Source: JBBDUG01 sp040904025
GTDB lineage: Bacteria > Patescibacteriota > Minisyncoccia > Phycocordibacterales > SW-6-46-9
Reading direction: 5' to 3'
Length of the DNA stretch: 15,769 bases
NCBI GenBank assembly: GCA_040904025.1
Contig: JBBDUG010000051.1
Coordinates: forward strand, 1 to 15,769
Shown here: one piece after another, positions 6,109-14,123 of the stretch
Numbering within the stretch: the first letter of the stretch is position 1
Layout of the letters: each line of letters begins with the position of its first letter
Notes under the pieces: generated by a model
Database searches by the model: none
Seen by the model: only the letters and a program-made list of their open reading frames with translations
Told to the model about the DNA's origin: nothing
Position numbers and translations under genes: made by a program

Positions 6109-9011
6109 AATTCAACGAACAATACACAGTAGAAAATCACGTCATAAAATTCCTTTCTGAGGAGCTTGGTTACGAGTTTATTAAACCTCAGGAGTTTGCA
6201 AAACTGCGTGAATTTGAAAATGAATTCATTATCACTCCACTCCTACTGGAGGCAGTGAAGCGTATTAACGACATTGATGACGACGAAGCACTTTCCGTAG
6301 TGCGTGAGATAAAAAAGCTTGATTCTAACGAGGCGTTTTTGGACGTGTTTCGTAATGGTGTGAATCTCAAGGATTCAGCGACTGGTAAGATGCGCGACTA
6401 CTACATCATCGATTTTGATACTCTCGACAATAACCAGTTTGTTGTAACCAACCAATTCTATTTTGAAGGTAATTCAGAGAATATCCGTACCGATGTGATG
6501 GTATTTCTCAACGGTATCCCTGTCGTTGATATTGAAGCCAAGAGTCCGACTGCGGCAACAAACGTAAACTATGCAAATGCCATTGGACAGCTCAAGCGCT
6601 ATGAACGCAATGCCTTCAAACTCTTCTGGCCCAACTGTTTCAATATTGCCACTGATGGACTCAAGACATTGTACGGTGCGACATATTCACCCGCACAGTA
6701 CTTCTTGCAGTGGAAAGACGAGGAACTTGCAAAGCAGACCGATGGTGAGCTGGAGCTTACACTCACCGCACTTCTATCTCAAGAGCGACTCTTGGATGTA
6801 ATCCGAAACTTCATTCTCTTTGAAAAAGAGAAGGAGCACACAGTGAAAAAGATTGCTCGCTACCAACAATTTCGTGCGGCAAACAAGATTATTGAACGTG
6901 TCGAAGATGGCGAGAGCAAGCGCGGACTCATTTGGCATACACAAGGGTCTGGTAAGTCACTCACCATGTTCTTTACTGCATGGAAGCTTCGGTTTAGTAA
7001 GGGGCTAAAGAACCCAAAGATATTTATTCTGGTTGATCGTATTGATCTCGATGATCAGATCTATCAGACGTTTGTGAACTGTGGCGGGCAGAATGTTGTT
7101 CGAGTTGATTCACGCAAAGACTTGGAGAAGAAAATCAAGTCACCAGAGCGTGGAATCTTCATCTCGACCATTCAGAAGTTCTCTGAGCTTGGGGATGAGA
7201 TCCAAAATCTCGATGAGAACATCATTGTGCTTTCTGACGAAGCACACCGAGATAACGAAGGTATTTCTGCAATCAATCTGCGTAATGCAATGAAGAACGC
7301 ATACTTCTTTGGCTTCACTGGTACACCAATTGATAAGACGACTCTCAACACACACCGCAACTTTGGTCAGGAGGGCGAACGCTACCTCGACTACTACTCA
7401 ATCCAACAGGCGGTTGAAGATGGTGCGACACTTCCAGTAACCTACGAAGCACGTCTCTCCAAGTTCTTCATTGACGAAGAACAGCTTGATAAGCAATTTG
7501 ATGAGCTAACCGAAGGTCTCTCTGATAAAGAAAAAGAGCAGGTATCAAAGAAGTACGGCAAAAAGGAAGCGATTGTAAAGCTTGAGAAACGTATGCGCGC
7601 TGTGGCACAGGATATTGTCGAGCACTATAAACTCTATGTTGAACCTGCTGGCTTTAAGGCCCAGGTTGTGTGTTATGACCGAGAAGCAACTGCAAAGTAC
7701 AAAGCACTGCTTGATGAGCTAGTGCCTAAGGAATGGTCTGCCGTTATCTACTCTCCAGGTGATCCCAACACAAGCCCAGAAGAACTTCAAAAATACAACA
7801 CTACTAAGCAGAAGCGTGAGAAGCTTATCTCTGAGTTTAAAGATCCAAGTAATCCGCTTCGATTCTTGCTTGTCTGCGACATGCTCCTCACTGGATTTGA
7901 TGCACCGATTGAGCAGGTAATGTATCTCGATAAACCACTTTGGGATCATAATCTTCTGCAAGCAATCGCACGAACAAACCGAGTCTACCCAAACAAAGGT
8001 GCGGGTAAGGTTATCGACTATTACGGCATTACCAAGAGTCTCCACAGTGCCCTTAACTTTGACGAAAGTGTGGTGGACTCAGCGATGGTTAATATCGACA
8101 AGCTCAAGGAGGAGTTTACTGATGTCGTGGAAGACATACAGGAGTTGTTTGTTGGTGTAAATATCGAGGATCCATCAATTGAGAACCTACGTCGTTGCCT
8201 TAAGATTTTTGCTGAGAATCAGGAAAAACAGAAATTCTTTCGTGAGAAATATGCCCGACTTAAACTTTTGTTTGAGGTGCTTTCTCCCGATCCGTTTCTT
8301 AAGGAATATGTACGACGCTTTGAGTGGTTTACCAGTGTGTATATTGCTTTTGATAAGGAATATGGAGCGAAAACTTCTGACGCAGAAGTGTTGGCTGACT
8401 ATGGCGAGAAGGTAAAGCAACTCATTCAGGATCGTGTTGATTATGAAGGTATCACTAAGAACTTCCGTGAACTCAATATCAACGATCTATACACTATGGA
8501 GCGTCTCAACAAGATGGACGACGAAGAGAAAGCACTCAACTTGGAGAAGATGCTCAAGCAAGAGATTTCTATTAACGTCGATACTAACCCCGCATACAAA
8601 AAGTTCAGTGAACGACTTTCAGCTATTCGCAAAGAGTTTGAGAAGAATCAGATTGATTTATCTGAGCGTATCAAACGGTATCAGCAACTGATGGAAGACA
8701 TAAAGAAGAAAGGAGATGAAGCGAAGGAGCTTGGATATTCACTAAAAGAATACGGACTCTTTGTTATCTCCGAAGAGTTTGTTGAAGGTGACAAAGAGAA
8801 AGTGCGAGAGTTCATTAAAGAAATGACGAAGCGTCTTGAAGATGTTCTTGACGAAGGATGGCAAGAATCTTCCAAACGTGATGAATTTTTGAAAGAAGTG
8901 AAGCGAATTGTGCAGGAGTTGGTGCTTAAGGAATATAGAGCAGATATAAAGGTAGATGACTTCCATAAGTATCTGAATCGTCTGGTTGATATCGTTATTA
9001 AAAAGTTCTAA
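6105..9011 (+). CDS. hsdR: Type I restriction endonuclease subunit (translocase-nuclease)
   Basis: 968 residues, a normal full-length HsdR. The N-terminal PD-(D/E)XK nuclease is visible as D130 (RTDVMVF) and E144-A-K146 (VVDIEAKSP). The SF2 motor follows: Walker A HTQGSGKS (278-285), DEAH (378-381), TGTP (405-408), a LLTGFDAP motif near 595-605, and motif VI QAIARTNR (619-626). The remaining ~300 residues are charged and helical, as in the C-terminal part that docks on the M2S core. It pulls unmethylated DNA past the bound complex using ATP and cuts at a distance. No frameshift or missing catalytic residue is seen, so restriction should be active. Start by ATGA overlap with hsdS. Confidence 0.97.
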   Translation: MKFNEQYTVENHVIKFLSEELGYEFIKPQEFAKLREFENEFIITPLLLEAVKRINDIDDDEALSVVREIKKLDSNEAFLDVFRNGVNLKDSATGKMRDYYIIDFDTLDNNQFVVTNQFYFEGNSENIRTDVMVFLNGIPVVDIEAKSPTAATNVNYANAIGQLKRYERNAFKLFWPNCFNIATDGLKTLYGATYSPAQYFLQWKDEELAKQTDGELELTLTALLSQERLLDVIRNFILFEKEKEHTVKKIARYQQFRAANKIIERVEDGESKRGLIWHTQGSGKSLTMFFTAWKLRFSKGLKNPKIFILVDRIDLDDQIYQTFVNCGGQNVVRVDSRKDLEKKIKSPERGIFISTIQKFSELGDEIQNLDENIIVLSDEAHRDNEGISAINLRNAMKNAYFFGFTGTPIDKTTLNTHRNFGQEGERYLDYYSIQQAVEDGATLPVTYEARLSKFFIDEEQLDKQFDELTEGLSDKEKEQVSKKYGKKEAIVKLEKRMRAVAQDIVEHYKLYVEPAGFKAQVVCYDREATAKYKALLDELVPKEWSAVIYSPGDPNTSPEELQKYNTTKQKREKLISEFKDPSNPLRFLLVCDMLLTGFDAPIEQVMYLDKPLWDHNLLQAIARTNRVYPNKGAGKVIDYYGITKSLHSALNFDESVVDSAMVNIDKLKEEFTDVVEDIQELFVGVNIEDPSIENLRRCLKIFAENQEKQKFFREKYARLKLLFEVLSPDPFLKEYVRRFEWFTSVYIAFDKEYGAKTSDAEVLADYGEKVKQLIQDRVDYEGITKNFRELNINDLYTMERLNKMDDEEKALNLEKMLKQEISINVDTNPAYKKFSERLSAIRKEFEKNQIDLSERIKRYQQLMEDIKKKGDEAKELGYSLKEYGLFVISEEFVEGDKEKVREFIKEMTKRLEDVLDEGWQESSKRDEFLKEVKRIVQELVLKEYRADIKVDDFHKYLNRLVDIVIKKF

Positions 9012-9013
9012 GT

Positions 9014-9583
9014 ATGAAAAAACAGATCACATTACAAAATAAAAAAGTCAGCTACACGCTTCGGAAAAGCAAACGAGCACGCCGTATGCGACTAGCGGTG
9101 TATTGTGATGGATCTGTAATTGTCACCGCACCTTTCGATTTAAAGGAGGGTGTGACTGAGCGATTTGTACGAGAAAAGACTGATTGGCTCTTGTCTAAGA
9201 TTGCCTACTTTAAGCAGTTCAGAGGAAAGCCGGTGGCGAGATATAGCCACGAGGATTATGTAAAGTATAAAACAAAGGCGTACGACATAGTTTGTGAGCG
9301 AGTTGAGTATTTTAACAATATATACGGCTATAACTTTAATCAGATTAATATTAAGAACCAAAAGACTCGCTGGGGCAGTTGTTCAAAGAAAGGCAATCTG
9401 AACTTTAACTACAAACTGCTCTTTCTGCCAGAAAAAGTGCGCGACTACATCGTGGTCCACGAACTTTGTCATTTGAAGGAGTTTAATCACTCACGCAAAT
9501 TCTGGAATCTGGTCGCTAAAACTTTCCCCGATCACCGGGAGATTAAAGCTGAACTACGTAAGCATAGTATGGAACTACACTAA
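9014..9583 (+). CDS. YgjP/DUF45-type M48-like metal-dependent hydrolase
   Basis: 189 residues, typical of the YgjP family. Zinc ligands are seen in HELCH (H149, E150, H153), with a further histidine at 159 in FNHSRKFW. The family signature TRWGSCSKKGNLNFNYKL lies just before it. The N-terminal region with RMRLAVYCDGSVIVTAP is also characteristic. Members are often encoded directly after hsdR, as here with a two-base gap. Their substrate is unknown; a protease acting on the R-M complex or on DNA-protein crosslinks (by analogy with SprT-like metalloproteases) is possible but unproven. Confidence 0.9.
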   Translation: MKKQITLQNKKVSYTLRKSKRARRMRLAVYCDGSVIVTAPFDLKEGVTERFVREKTDWLLSKIAYFKQFRGKPVARYSHEDYVKYKTKAYDIVCERVEYFNNIYGYNFNQINIKNQKTRWGSCSKKGNLNFNYKLLFLPEKVRDYIVVHELCHLKEFNHSRKFWNLVAKTFPDHREIKAELRKHSMELH

Positions 9584-9615
9584 AGAGATAATTTTGTGGG
9601 ATAATATTAACGATA

Positions 9616-11061
9616 ATGAAAAAGAATAAACCAATTTGGATAACAGAAGACATCGCAATCAAAGACCTTTCTCTATGGGACGAGAATGCGCGTTTTCCTC
9701 AGGAATATTTCAGTAAGGAGGAACCTGAACTTATTGAGTATTTTCTTAAGAAGAAAGATTTCAAGATTGAACAGTTTGCTCGTGAGGTTGTAAAAGAATT
9801 TGATCTTCCACAGTTAGAACGAATTGTAGTGTTAAAGCTGAACGGAAAGAAGATTGTTCTCGAGGGGAATCGTCGTCTCACTGTATACAAGCTTCTAATG
9901 AACCCAGCGCTTACTGGAAACGGTAATGCACAGAAATTTTTTGATGAGCTAAGTAGGACGGTAAAGATTCCAAAGAGCTTTTCTCTTCAGGCGAACGTCA
10001 CAACCATAAAAGACGAGGGCTTGCGTTTTGTTGACCGTAAGCATAATCGCGGTAATAACGAAGTGGGATGGGGTGAGCCAGAGCGTCGAAATTTTGCGGT
10101 GCGGCGTTCACATGGAAAAGGAAAAGACCTGCTTCGTGTTGAACTTGCAAATGCTGTAAAGAAACTTGATCTTCCAGATATTATCAAGGAAGAAGTCTTG
10201 GGTAAGGGGTTGGTGACTACTTTTTATCGTATTGTCGATAGTGCTCCTGCCCGAGCGAAGCTAGGCTACGAAGTCTCTGAAAGTGGCGCACTTTCCATCA
10301 AGGATCAGAAGAAGTTCGATGCACATCTCAAAACTATAGTTTACAACGTTTGGACGAAGAAAGATTTTAAAGGTGGAGGTGTAGACTCACGCTCACTTAA
10401 CAAAGCTGAAGCAATTAATTCCTATGTAAGATCTTTACAGGGAAAAGATGTTGCGAAGGTTGATGCTGAAGTAAAAAAGAGCACTAAGGAGAATTTATTT
10501 GGTGAAGAGGTGATATTAACTCCGCCTGCACGAGCAAGGAGTCGGCAACTTTCTACTGATCGTAAGTATCTTATTAATTCAAACATCTTCATTAAGAGTG
10601 TCCGTATCAATGATATTTATGATGAGCTTAAGAAGAAGCTTGAAGTAGATATAACACCCAACGCAGTCGCTGTCCTGCTCCGTGTATTCATGGAGTGTTC
10701 TATAGATTGTTATATCGAGATGCATAAAATACCAGTTAAAGATGATATTAAACTTGCAGGTAAGATACTAAAAGTTGTTGACCACCTTGAAGATGCGATA
10801 GCATTACGTCGTTTGAATGAAGAAGGAAATAAGAGCCCGACCGAAGCTGAACTCAAAAAAGCCAAGGAGAAAGTGAAATTCAATAATATGAGAAAGGTCG
10901 CCACAAAAGATAATGGAAGTATTCTGTCCGTCACAACCTTTCACGATTTTGTCCATGACCACAAAACGTCCCCTATTCCATCTGAACTTAAGAAACATTG
11001 GGATAATCTCGACAGTTTCTTCACGGCACTTTGGGACGCATTATCAAAGAAAAAATCATGA
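9616..11061 (+). CDS. ParB-like nuclease-fold domain protein of unknown function
   Basis: 481 residues. The N-terminal part has the ParB/sulfiredoxin-fold pattern: an entry segment IAIKDLSLWDENARF (about 14-27), then KIVLEGNRRLTVYKLL (79-94). EGNRRL (83-88) corresponds to the nucleotide-binding GxxR box of ParB-like proteins. The remainder (about 170-481) is helical and basic, with RARSRQLSTDRKYL in the middle; I do not recognise a named domain in it. Such proteins occur in defence loci, but the reaction here is unknown; an NTP-dependent DNA nuclease or switch is conceivable. It starts 32 bases after the hydrolase, with no clear Shine-Dalgarno site, and a GATAAT box (9600-9605) in the gap may be a weak internal promoter. 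Its TGA overlaps the ATG of the Dam-like gene, pointing to translational coupling and a shared job. Confidence 0.8.
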   Translation: MKKNKPIWITEDIAIKDLSLWDENARFPQEYFSKEEPELIEYFLKKKDFKIEQFAREVVKEFDLPQLERIVVLKLNGKKIVLEGNRRLTVYKLLMNPALTGNGNAQKFFDELSRTVKIPKSFSLQANVTTIKDEGLRFVDRKHNRGNNEVGWGEPERRNFAVRRSHGKGKDLLRVELANAVKKLDLPDIIKEEVLGKGLVTTFYRIVDSAPARAKLGYEVSESGALSIKDQKKFDAHLKTIVYNVWTKKDFKGGGVDSRSLNKAEAINSYVRSLQGKDVAKVDAEVKKSTKENLFGEEVILTPPARARSRQLSTDRKYLINSNIFIKSVRINDIYDELKKKLEVDITPNAVAVLLRVFMECSIDCYIEMHKIPVKDDIKLAGKILKVVDHLEDAIALRRLNEEGNKSPTEAELKKAKEKVKFNNMRKVATKDNGSILSVTTFHDFVHDHKTSPIPSELKKHWDNLDSFFTALWDALSKKKS

Positions 11062-11906
11062 GCAAACATTATTCACCATTAAGATATCCGGGAGGCAAGG
11101 CTAGATTAGCAGATTTTCTTTCCAAGTTGCTTAAATCAAAAGCAGACGGACAAGACATAGTCTTCGTTGAGCCTTTTGCAGGGGGTGCAGGTGCTGCACT
11201 TCAGCTTTTAATTGAAGGGAATGTTTCAAAAATTCTGATAAATGACCTCGACCCAGCAATATACGCTTTCTGGAAGATTGCTGTATATGATACTGACAGG
11301 TTGATTAGAAAGATTCAAAGAACAGATGTCTCTATAAAAGAGTGGAAGAAGCAGCGGGTAATCTACAAAAAGAAACCAAAAGATGATCTCAAATTTGCCT
11401 TCGCAACGTTTTACATGAACAGAACGAATCGATCGGGAATCATTGAAGGAGGGCCAATTGGAGGTTTCGGTCAGAAAGGCGAATGGAAACTAGATGCTCG
11501 TTTTAATAAAAAGGGATTGATTGAGCGTCTTAGAAAAATAAAGGAATTTCGTAATCAGATAACAGTCAAGAATCTTGATGGTATTGAACTACTCAAAGAA
11601 ATTCAGGGACACAAAGATTTTAAGGACCATTTTATTTTTATTGATCCGCCGTACGTTGAAAAAGGAAAGCTTTTATATCTCAACCACTACCAGCAGGAGA
11701 ATCATAAAAAGCTTGCAAAATTTCTTAATAGTTCCTTGCTTGATTGGGTAATGACATATGACGACACTCCTTTCATTCGTGAACTCTATTCTGAGAAAGT
11801 TGTAAAGCGATTTGATATTGCACATACTGCGCATGCTCGAAAAATTGGAAAAGAAGTATTCATCTCTCCTTTGCCAATAAGGAATAGAATCAAACTGGTT
11901 GGGTAA
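11058..11906 (+). CDS. D12-class (Dam-like) DNA adenine N6-methyltransferase
   Basis: 282 residues from the ATG that overlaps the previous stop (ATGA); a TTG at 11031 is also open but less likely. AdoMet-binding motif X is YPGGK (10-14), motif I EPFAGGAGA (38-46), and NDLDP at 62-66. The family's central pattern is GGPIGG.. with W143. Catalytic motif IV is DPPY (196-199). The order and spacing fit the D12/Dam family that methylates adenine in short palindromes such as GATC; the actual target is not readable. It could protect the host from a paired nuclease, or mark DNA for the ParB-like partner. It is the last gene of the long plus-strand operon. Confidence 0.93.
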   Translation: MSKHYSPLRYPGGKARLADFLSKLLKSKADGQDIVFVEPFAGGAGAALQLLIEGNVSKILINDLDPAIYAFWKIAVYDTDRLIRKIQRTDVSIKEWKKQRVIYKKKPKDDLKFAFATFYMNRTNRSGIIEGGPIGGFGQKGEWKLDARFNKKGLIERLRKIKEFRNQITVKNLDGIELLKEIQGHKDFKDHFIFIDPPYVEKGKLLYLNHYQQENHKKLAKFLNSSLLDWVMTYDDTPFIRELYSEKVVKRFDIAHTAHARKIGKEVFISPLPIRNRIKLVG

Positions 11907-12060
11907 TAAGATGATAACTCGTAGTTGGTAAGTAGAGCTTCGCAACCTTCCAAAGGTAAGCTAAAGTGCCAAGTAGTACCAATTTTGGTATCATGTACTT
12001 GTACAACTGAATATTAGCCGCCTAACCCTTAGAGTTTTTGCTTTAAGGTATGGCGCAAAA

Positions 12061-12108
12061 GACCGCTAAAGTGTAAAAACCTCCTCGTCAGGAGTCACTT
12101 TAGCGGTC
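12061..12108. terminator. 13-bp inverted repeat with nested hairpin
   Basis: Arms GACCGCTAAAGTG (12061-12073) and its exact complement (12096-12108) enclose a 5-bp hairpin CTCCT/AGGAG (12081-12085, 12090-12094). Read on the minus strand, the nested hairpin is followed by GTTTTT and the outer one by TTTT, so it resembles a terminator for leftward transcription and would protect the R-M operon from antisense reading. On the plus strand no U-tract follows, so a different role there is likely. Confidence 0.5.
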
Positions 12109-12197
12109 ATATCTGGAAACGGGTATGGGTCTGGTCGAAAGACCGGATCGCAACTGGCGGGGAGATTTTTGCATCTCTCCAAACGTAGGTAGTAAAT

Positions 12198-12208
12198 CCG
12201 CTAAAGTG
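12198..12208 (+). repeat. Repeat copy CCGCTAAAGTG next to a start codon
   Basis: This copy ends four bases before the ATG at 12213, where a ribosome binding site belongs, and there is no other Shine-Dalgarno candidate. It is exactly complementary over 11 bases to 12096-12106. Related copies: 11960-11968 (9 bases) and 12063-12073 (11 bases). Confidence 0.6.
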
Positions 12209-12212
12209 CAAT

Positions 12213-12953
12213 ATGAATACAACACAGTCTCCTCAGGGAGACGATTTTAAGATATTAATACAAGAACGAATCAACAACTTCTTTGGGTATGGCAATCTAG
12301 AAAGCGACATCTGGTTTGTCGGTATGGAAGAGGGCTTTGATGGCTCAATGGAATTGCTGTATGAACGATTCAAAACCACGAGCAACAAAGTAGTCTGCGA
12401 TATCGTAGAAGACATGCAAACGAGTCCAGATCACTTGCGTTGGTTTGAAGACAATGCACCAACACAGAAAACATATCGTCCACTCATTTTCATTCATCTA
12501 TACCTAAAGACTGGCAAAGAGCCGACACTTGAAGAAATACGTGAGTTTCAAATACGGCAATTTGGCAGAAAACAATCCGATCACACTGTACTGGAACTCA
12601 TGCCGTTGCCGTCTAAGTCAATCAAAGAGACAGATTGGTTGTATGGTGATTTTAATATTGAAGAATTAGGTTCTCGCAAAGAGTACCTAAAAACATATAA
12701 ACCAAAGCAAGTGCAAAAGCTCCAAGAACTAATACATCAACACAAACCAAAGCTCGTCCTTTTCTACTCTCGTACGTACCTCACAGACTGGCAACAAATT
12801 GTCAGTGTTCCATTTGAAGAAGTCATACCTAAGAAGCTCCACATAGCAAAGAACCACGGCACTGTATATGCCGTGGTTCCTCATGCTACTTCATTCGGTA
12901 TGTCGAATGGAGATTGGCGAGATATTGCTGAGAAAATTAGAAGCTCTCTTTAA
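12213..12953 (+). CDS. Uracil-DNA-glycosylase-fold-like protein
   Basis: 246 residues. Features suggest the UDG superfamily: YGNLESDIWFVGMEEGFDG (26-45), where VGMEEG takes the place of the substrate-binding GxxPG loop, then ELMPLPSKS (128-136), the beta strand LVLFYSR (181-187), and VVPHATSFGMSNGDW (221-235), in the place of the family's C-terminal His-containing loop. The usual catalytic motifs are not exact and no iron-sulfur cysteine set is present, so glycosylase activity is uncertain; it may bind or process modified bases. It follows the structured leader, lacks a normal Shine-Dalgarno site, and its stop overlaps the stop of the convergent minus-strand gene. Start ATG 12213 is the first in frame and follows the repeat copy closely. 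Confidence 0.6.
   Translation: MNTTQSPQGDDFKILIQERINNFFGYGNLESDIWFVGMEEGFDGSMELLYERFKTTSNKVVCDIVEDMQTSPDHLRWFEDNAPTQKTYRPLIFIHLYLKTGKEPTLEEIREFQIRQFGRKQSDHTVLELMPLPSKSIKETDWLYGDFNIEELGSRKEYLKTYKPKQVQKLQELIHQHKPKLVLFYSRTYLTDWQQIVSVPFEEVIPKKLHIAKNHGTVYAVVPHATSFGMSNGDWRDIAEKIRSSL
12851..12879 (-). terminator. Probable terminator of the minus-strand operon, inside the convergent gene
   Basis: A perfect 10-bp inverted repeat: GAACCACGGC (12851-12860) and its complement (12870-12879), with a 9-base loop. On the minus strand the stem is followed by a T-rich TTTGCTAT. It lies about 70 bases after the terminase-like stop codon, where a terminator is expected. It is also coding sequence for the UDG-like protein on the plus strand (NHGTVYAVVPH), where no U-tract follows. 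Confidence 0.55.
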
Positions 12954-13372
12954 GTGTCATCAGTTCTTCTCACTCGTTTGTCTAACGTATCTCTCAGTGG
13001 AGCAGGGTGAATGTGGATTTCGGTCACAGGTAATGGTTCCTTGTCGGGAAGTTCCCGTGGCCATGGTTTGCGTGGTTGATAATCTGGGTGGCAACTGGCG
13101 AGCTGGAACTTCACCGCACCAACATGTCCTTGTTGAATGTTCTGAATGAGTTGGGTGTGCGCCAAGTCATTTACAAACTCTTTACCAAGTTCAAGTGCTC
13201 GGTCAGCTTCTTCTCTAAACACCTTGCTCCGACGCCACTTGTAGTATGTCTCGCGAGAGATTCCCGCCCGTTTGCAGGCGTAGCTGATGTTGCCAGAGTC
13301 TTTAAGGTGTTCAAGCACTTTTGCCTTAAAGCGCTTGCTCCGATCCTTCGGATTGGATGATTTCCGTGCCAT
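12950..13372 (-). CDS. Terminase small subunit-like HTH protein (phage)
   Basis: 140 residues. A basic N terminus (MARKSSNPKDRSKRFKAKVL) leads into an HTH at about 27-48: GNISYACKRAGISRETYYKW, followed by an acidic helix with EEADRALELGKEFVNDL (54-70). This pattern is seen in phage terminase small subunits, which bind pac/cos DNA and load it onto the large subunit. A proline-rich C-terminal third (98-125) with PDYQPRKPWP could contact a partner. Its start overlaps the upstream methyltransferase by 47 bases, implying translational coupling. No large terminase gene follows; the stop overlaps the convergent UDG-like gene. A transposase-like or regulatory HTH protein is the alternative. Confidence 0.65.
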   Translation of the reverse strand: MARKSSNPKDRSKRFKAKVLEHLKDSGNISYACKRAGISRETYYKWRRSKVFREEADRALELGKEFVNDLAHTQLIQNIQQGHVGAVKFQLASCHPDYQPRKPWPRELPDKEPLPVTEIHIHPAPLRDTLDKRVRRTDDT

Positions 13373-14123
13373 GTCCAGTTAATTTTTTCCACCGCTTCAC
13401 AATTGTCTCGCAGTACTCTGGATCCATCTCGACCATGATGCATCGACGCTTGGTGTGTTCGCACGCAATCAAGCTAGTACCGCTTCCACCAAATGGGTCA
13501 TAGACAACTCCGCCAATCCGAGTGGCATTCAGAATGATCCGACGCATGAGCGAGACGGGCTTCATGGTGGGATGAAGCACACTGCGTGATGGTTTTGGAG
13601 CAAACATCACTGACTTGTCTTTGCCACGACGCCACTCATGAGTACCTTTCCAACCGTAGAGAATCAATTCATGTTGTGGTAGGTAGTCGAGCCGTCCTAA
13701 GATCGGCTGTGACTTCACCCACACAATGAGCTGAGCGACCTTGATATCAAGTTCAACAAACGCCTGTCGAAGAGCAAAGATCATCTTGTCTGAATTGAAG
13801 ACATAGATGCTGTTCTTCTTTGTGAGATGTGGCAGTGCAGGTGCAAGCCATGAAGTGGTGAAAGCCGTGTACTCGACATCCGTCATGAAGCCATCGTTTG
13901 CGATGTCCTTGTCCTTGGCAATTTTGCCAATACCACGCTTGCTGGCTGCATAATCCACCGAATATGGAGGATCGCAGGCAAGACAATCTATGGTTCTTCC
14001 ATCGAGAAGTTTTGCGAGGTCCACATCTGTTGCGTTCCCACAGTAGAGGACATGGTCGCCAAGGCGAATAATATCGCCCTGCTTAACTGAGTTTGACTGC
14101 TTTGTTTCCGGTGAAGTCTTCAT
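13326..14123 (-). CDS. DNA methyltransferase (N6-adenine/N4-cytosine, beta-type motif order), phage-like
   Basis: 265 residues. The order is catalytic motif IV DPPY (51-54) first, then HPTMKP (184-189) and the AdoMet motif DPFGGSGTS (209-217): the beta-class arrangement common in phage and orphan methyltransferases. DPPY favours adenine as the target, though N4-cytosine is not excluded. It starts within the last 41 bases of the ParB-methyltransferase and overlaps the next gene by 47 bases. There is no paired nuclease, so it is probably an orphan enzyme that protects phage DNA from host restriction. The two tandem methyltransferases may act on different targets or as a heterodimer. Confidence 0.92.
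   Translation of the reverse strand: MKTSPETKQSNSVKQGDIIRLGDHVLYCGNATDVDLAKLLDGRTIDCLACDPPYSVDYAASKRGIGKIAKDKDIANDGFMTDVEYTAFTTSWLAPALPHLTKKNSIYVFNSDKMIFALRQAFVELDIKVAQLIVWVKSQPILGRLDYLPQHELILYGWKGTHEWRRGKDKSVMFAPKPSRSVLHPTMKPVSLMRRIILNATRIGGVVYDPFGGSGTSLIACEHTKRRCIMVEMDPEYCETIVKRWKKLTGHGTEIIQSEGSEQAL

Larger units (their letters stand above)
11907..12212 (+). ncRNA. Structured non-coding region / possible regulatory leader
   Basis: 306 bases with no convincing ORF but dense base-pairing. (a) CAAGTA/TACTTG (11970-11975, 11996-12001) encloses TACCAA/TTGGTA (11977-11982, 11985-11990). (b) CCTTAGAG/CTTTAAGG (12027-12034, 12041-12048) with outer GC-rich pairs 12017-12022/12052-12056. (c) A 13-bp perfect stem 12061-12073/12096-12108. 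(d) A GAAA tetraloop hairpin 12128-12149. (e) An 8-bp stem 12159-12166/12173-12180. Nine bases, GCTAAAGTG, occur three times in sense (11960, 12063, 12200) and once in antisense (12096-12104). It may be a 5' leader RNA for the UDG-like gene, an independent RNA, or a DNA-level repeat region. No strong promoter was found. Confidence 0.45.

Noticed and set aside
7719..8045. 108-residue reading frame on the minus strand
   Set aside because: Antisense to the HsdR helicase motifs; composition is that of a shadow frame.
12017..12056. Integron attC-like hairpin (contains GCCTAAC, an RYYYAAC core)
   Set aside because: No matching GTTRRRY core at the other end and no integrase gene; the hairpin pairs differently from attC.
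11907..12212. CRISPR array or retron RNA
   Set aside because: Repeats are only 9-13 bases with unequal spacing and one inverted copy, and no cas or reverse transcriptase gene is present.
13076..13360. 94-residue plus-strand frame
   Set aside because: Antisense to the terminase-like gene, which has a recognisable HTH and fits the overlapped operon.
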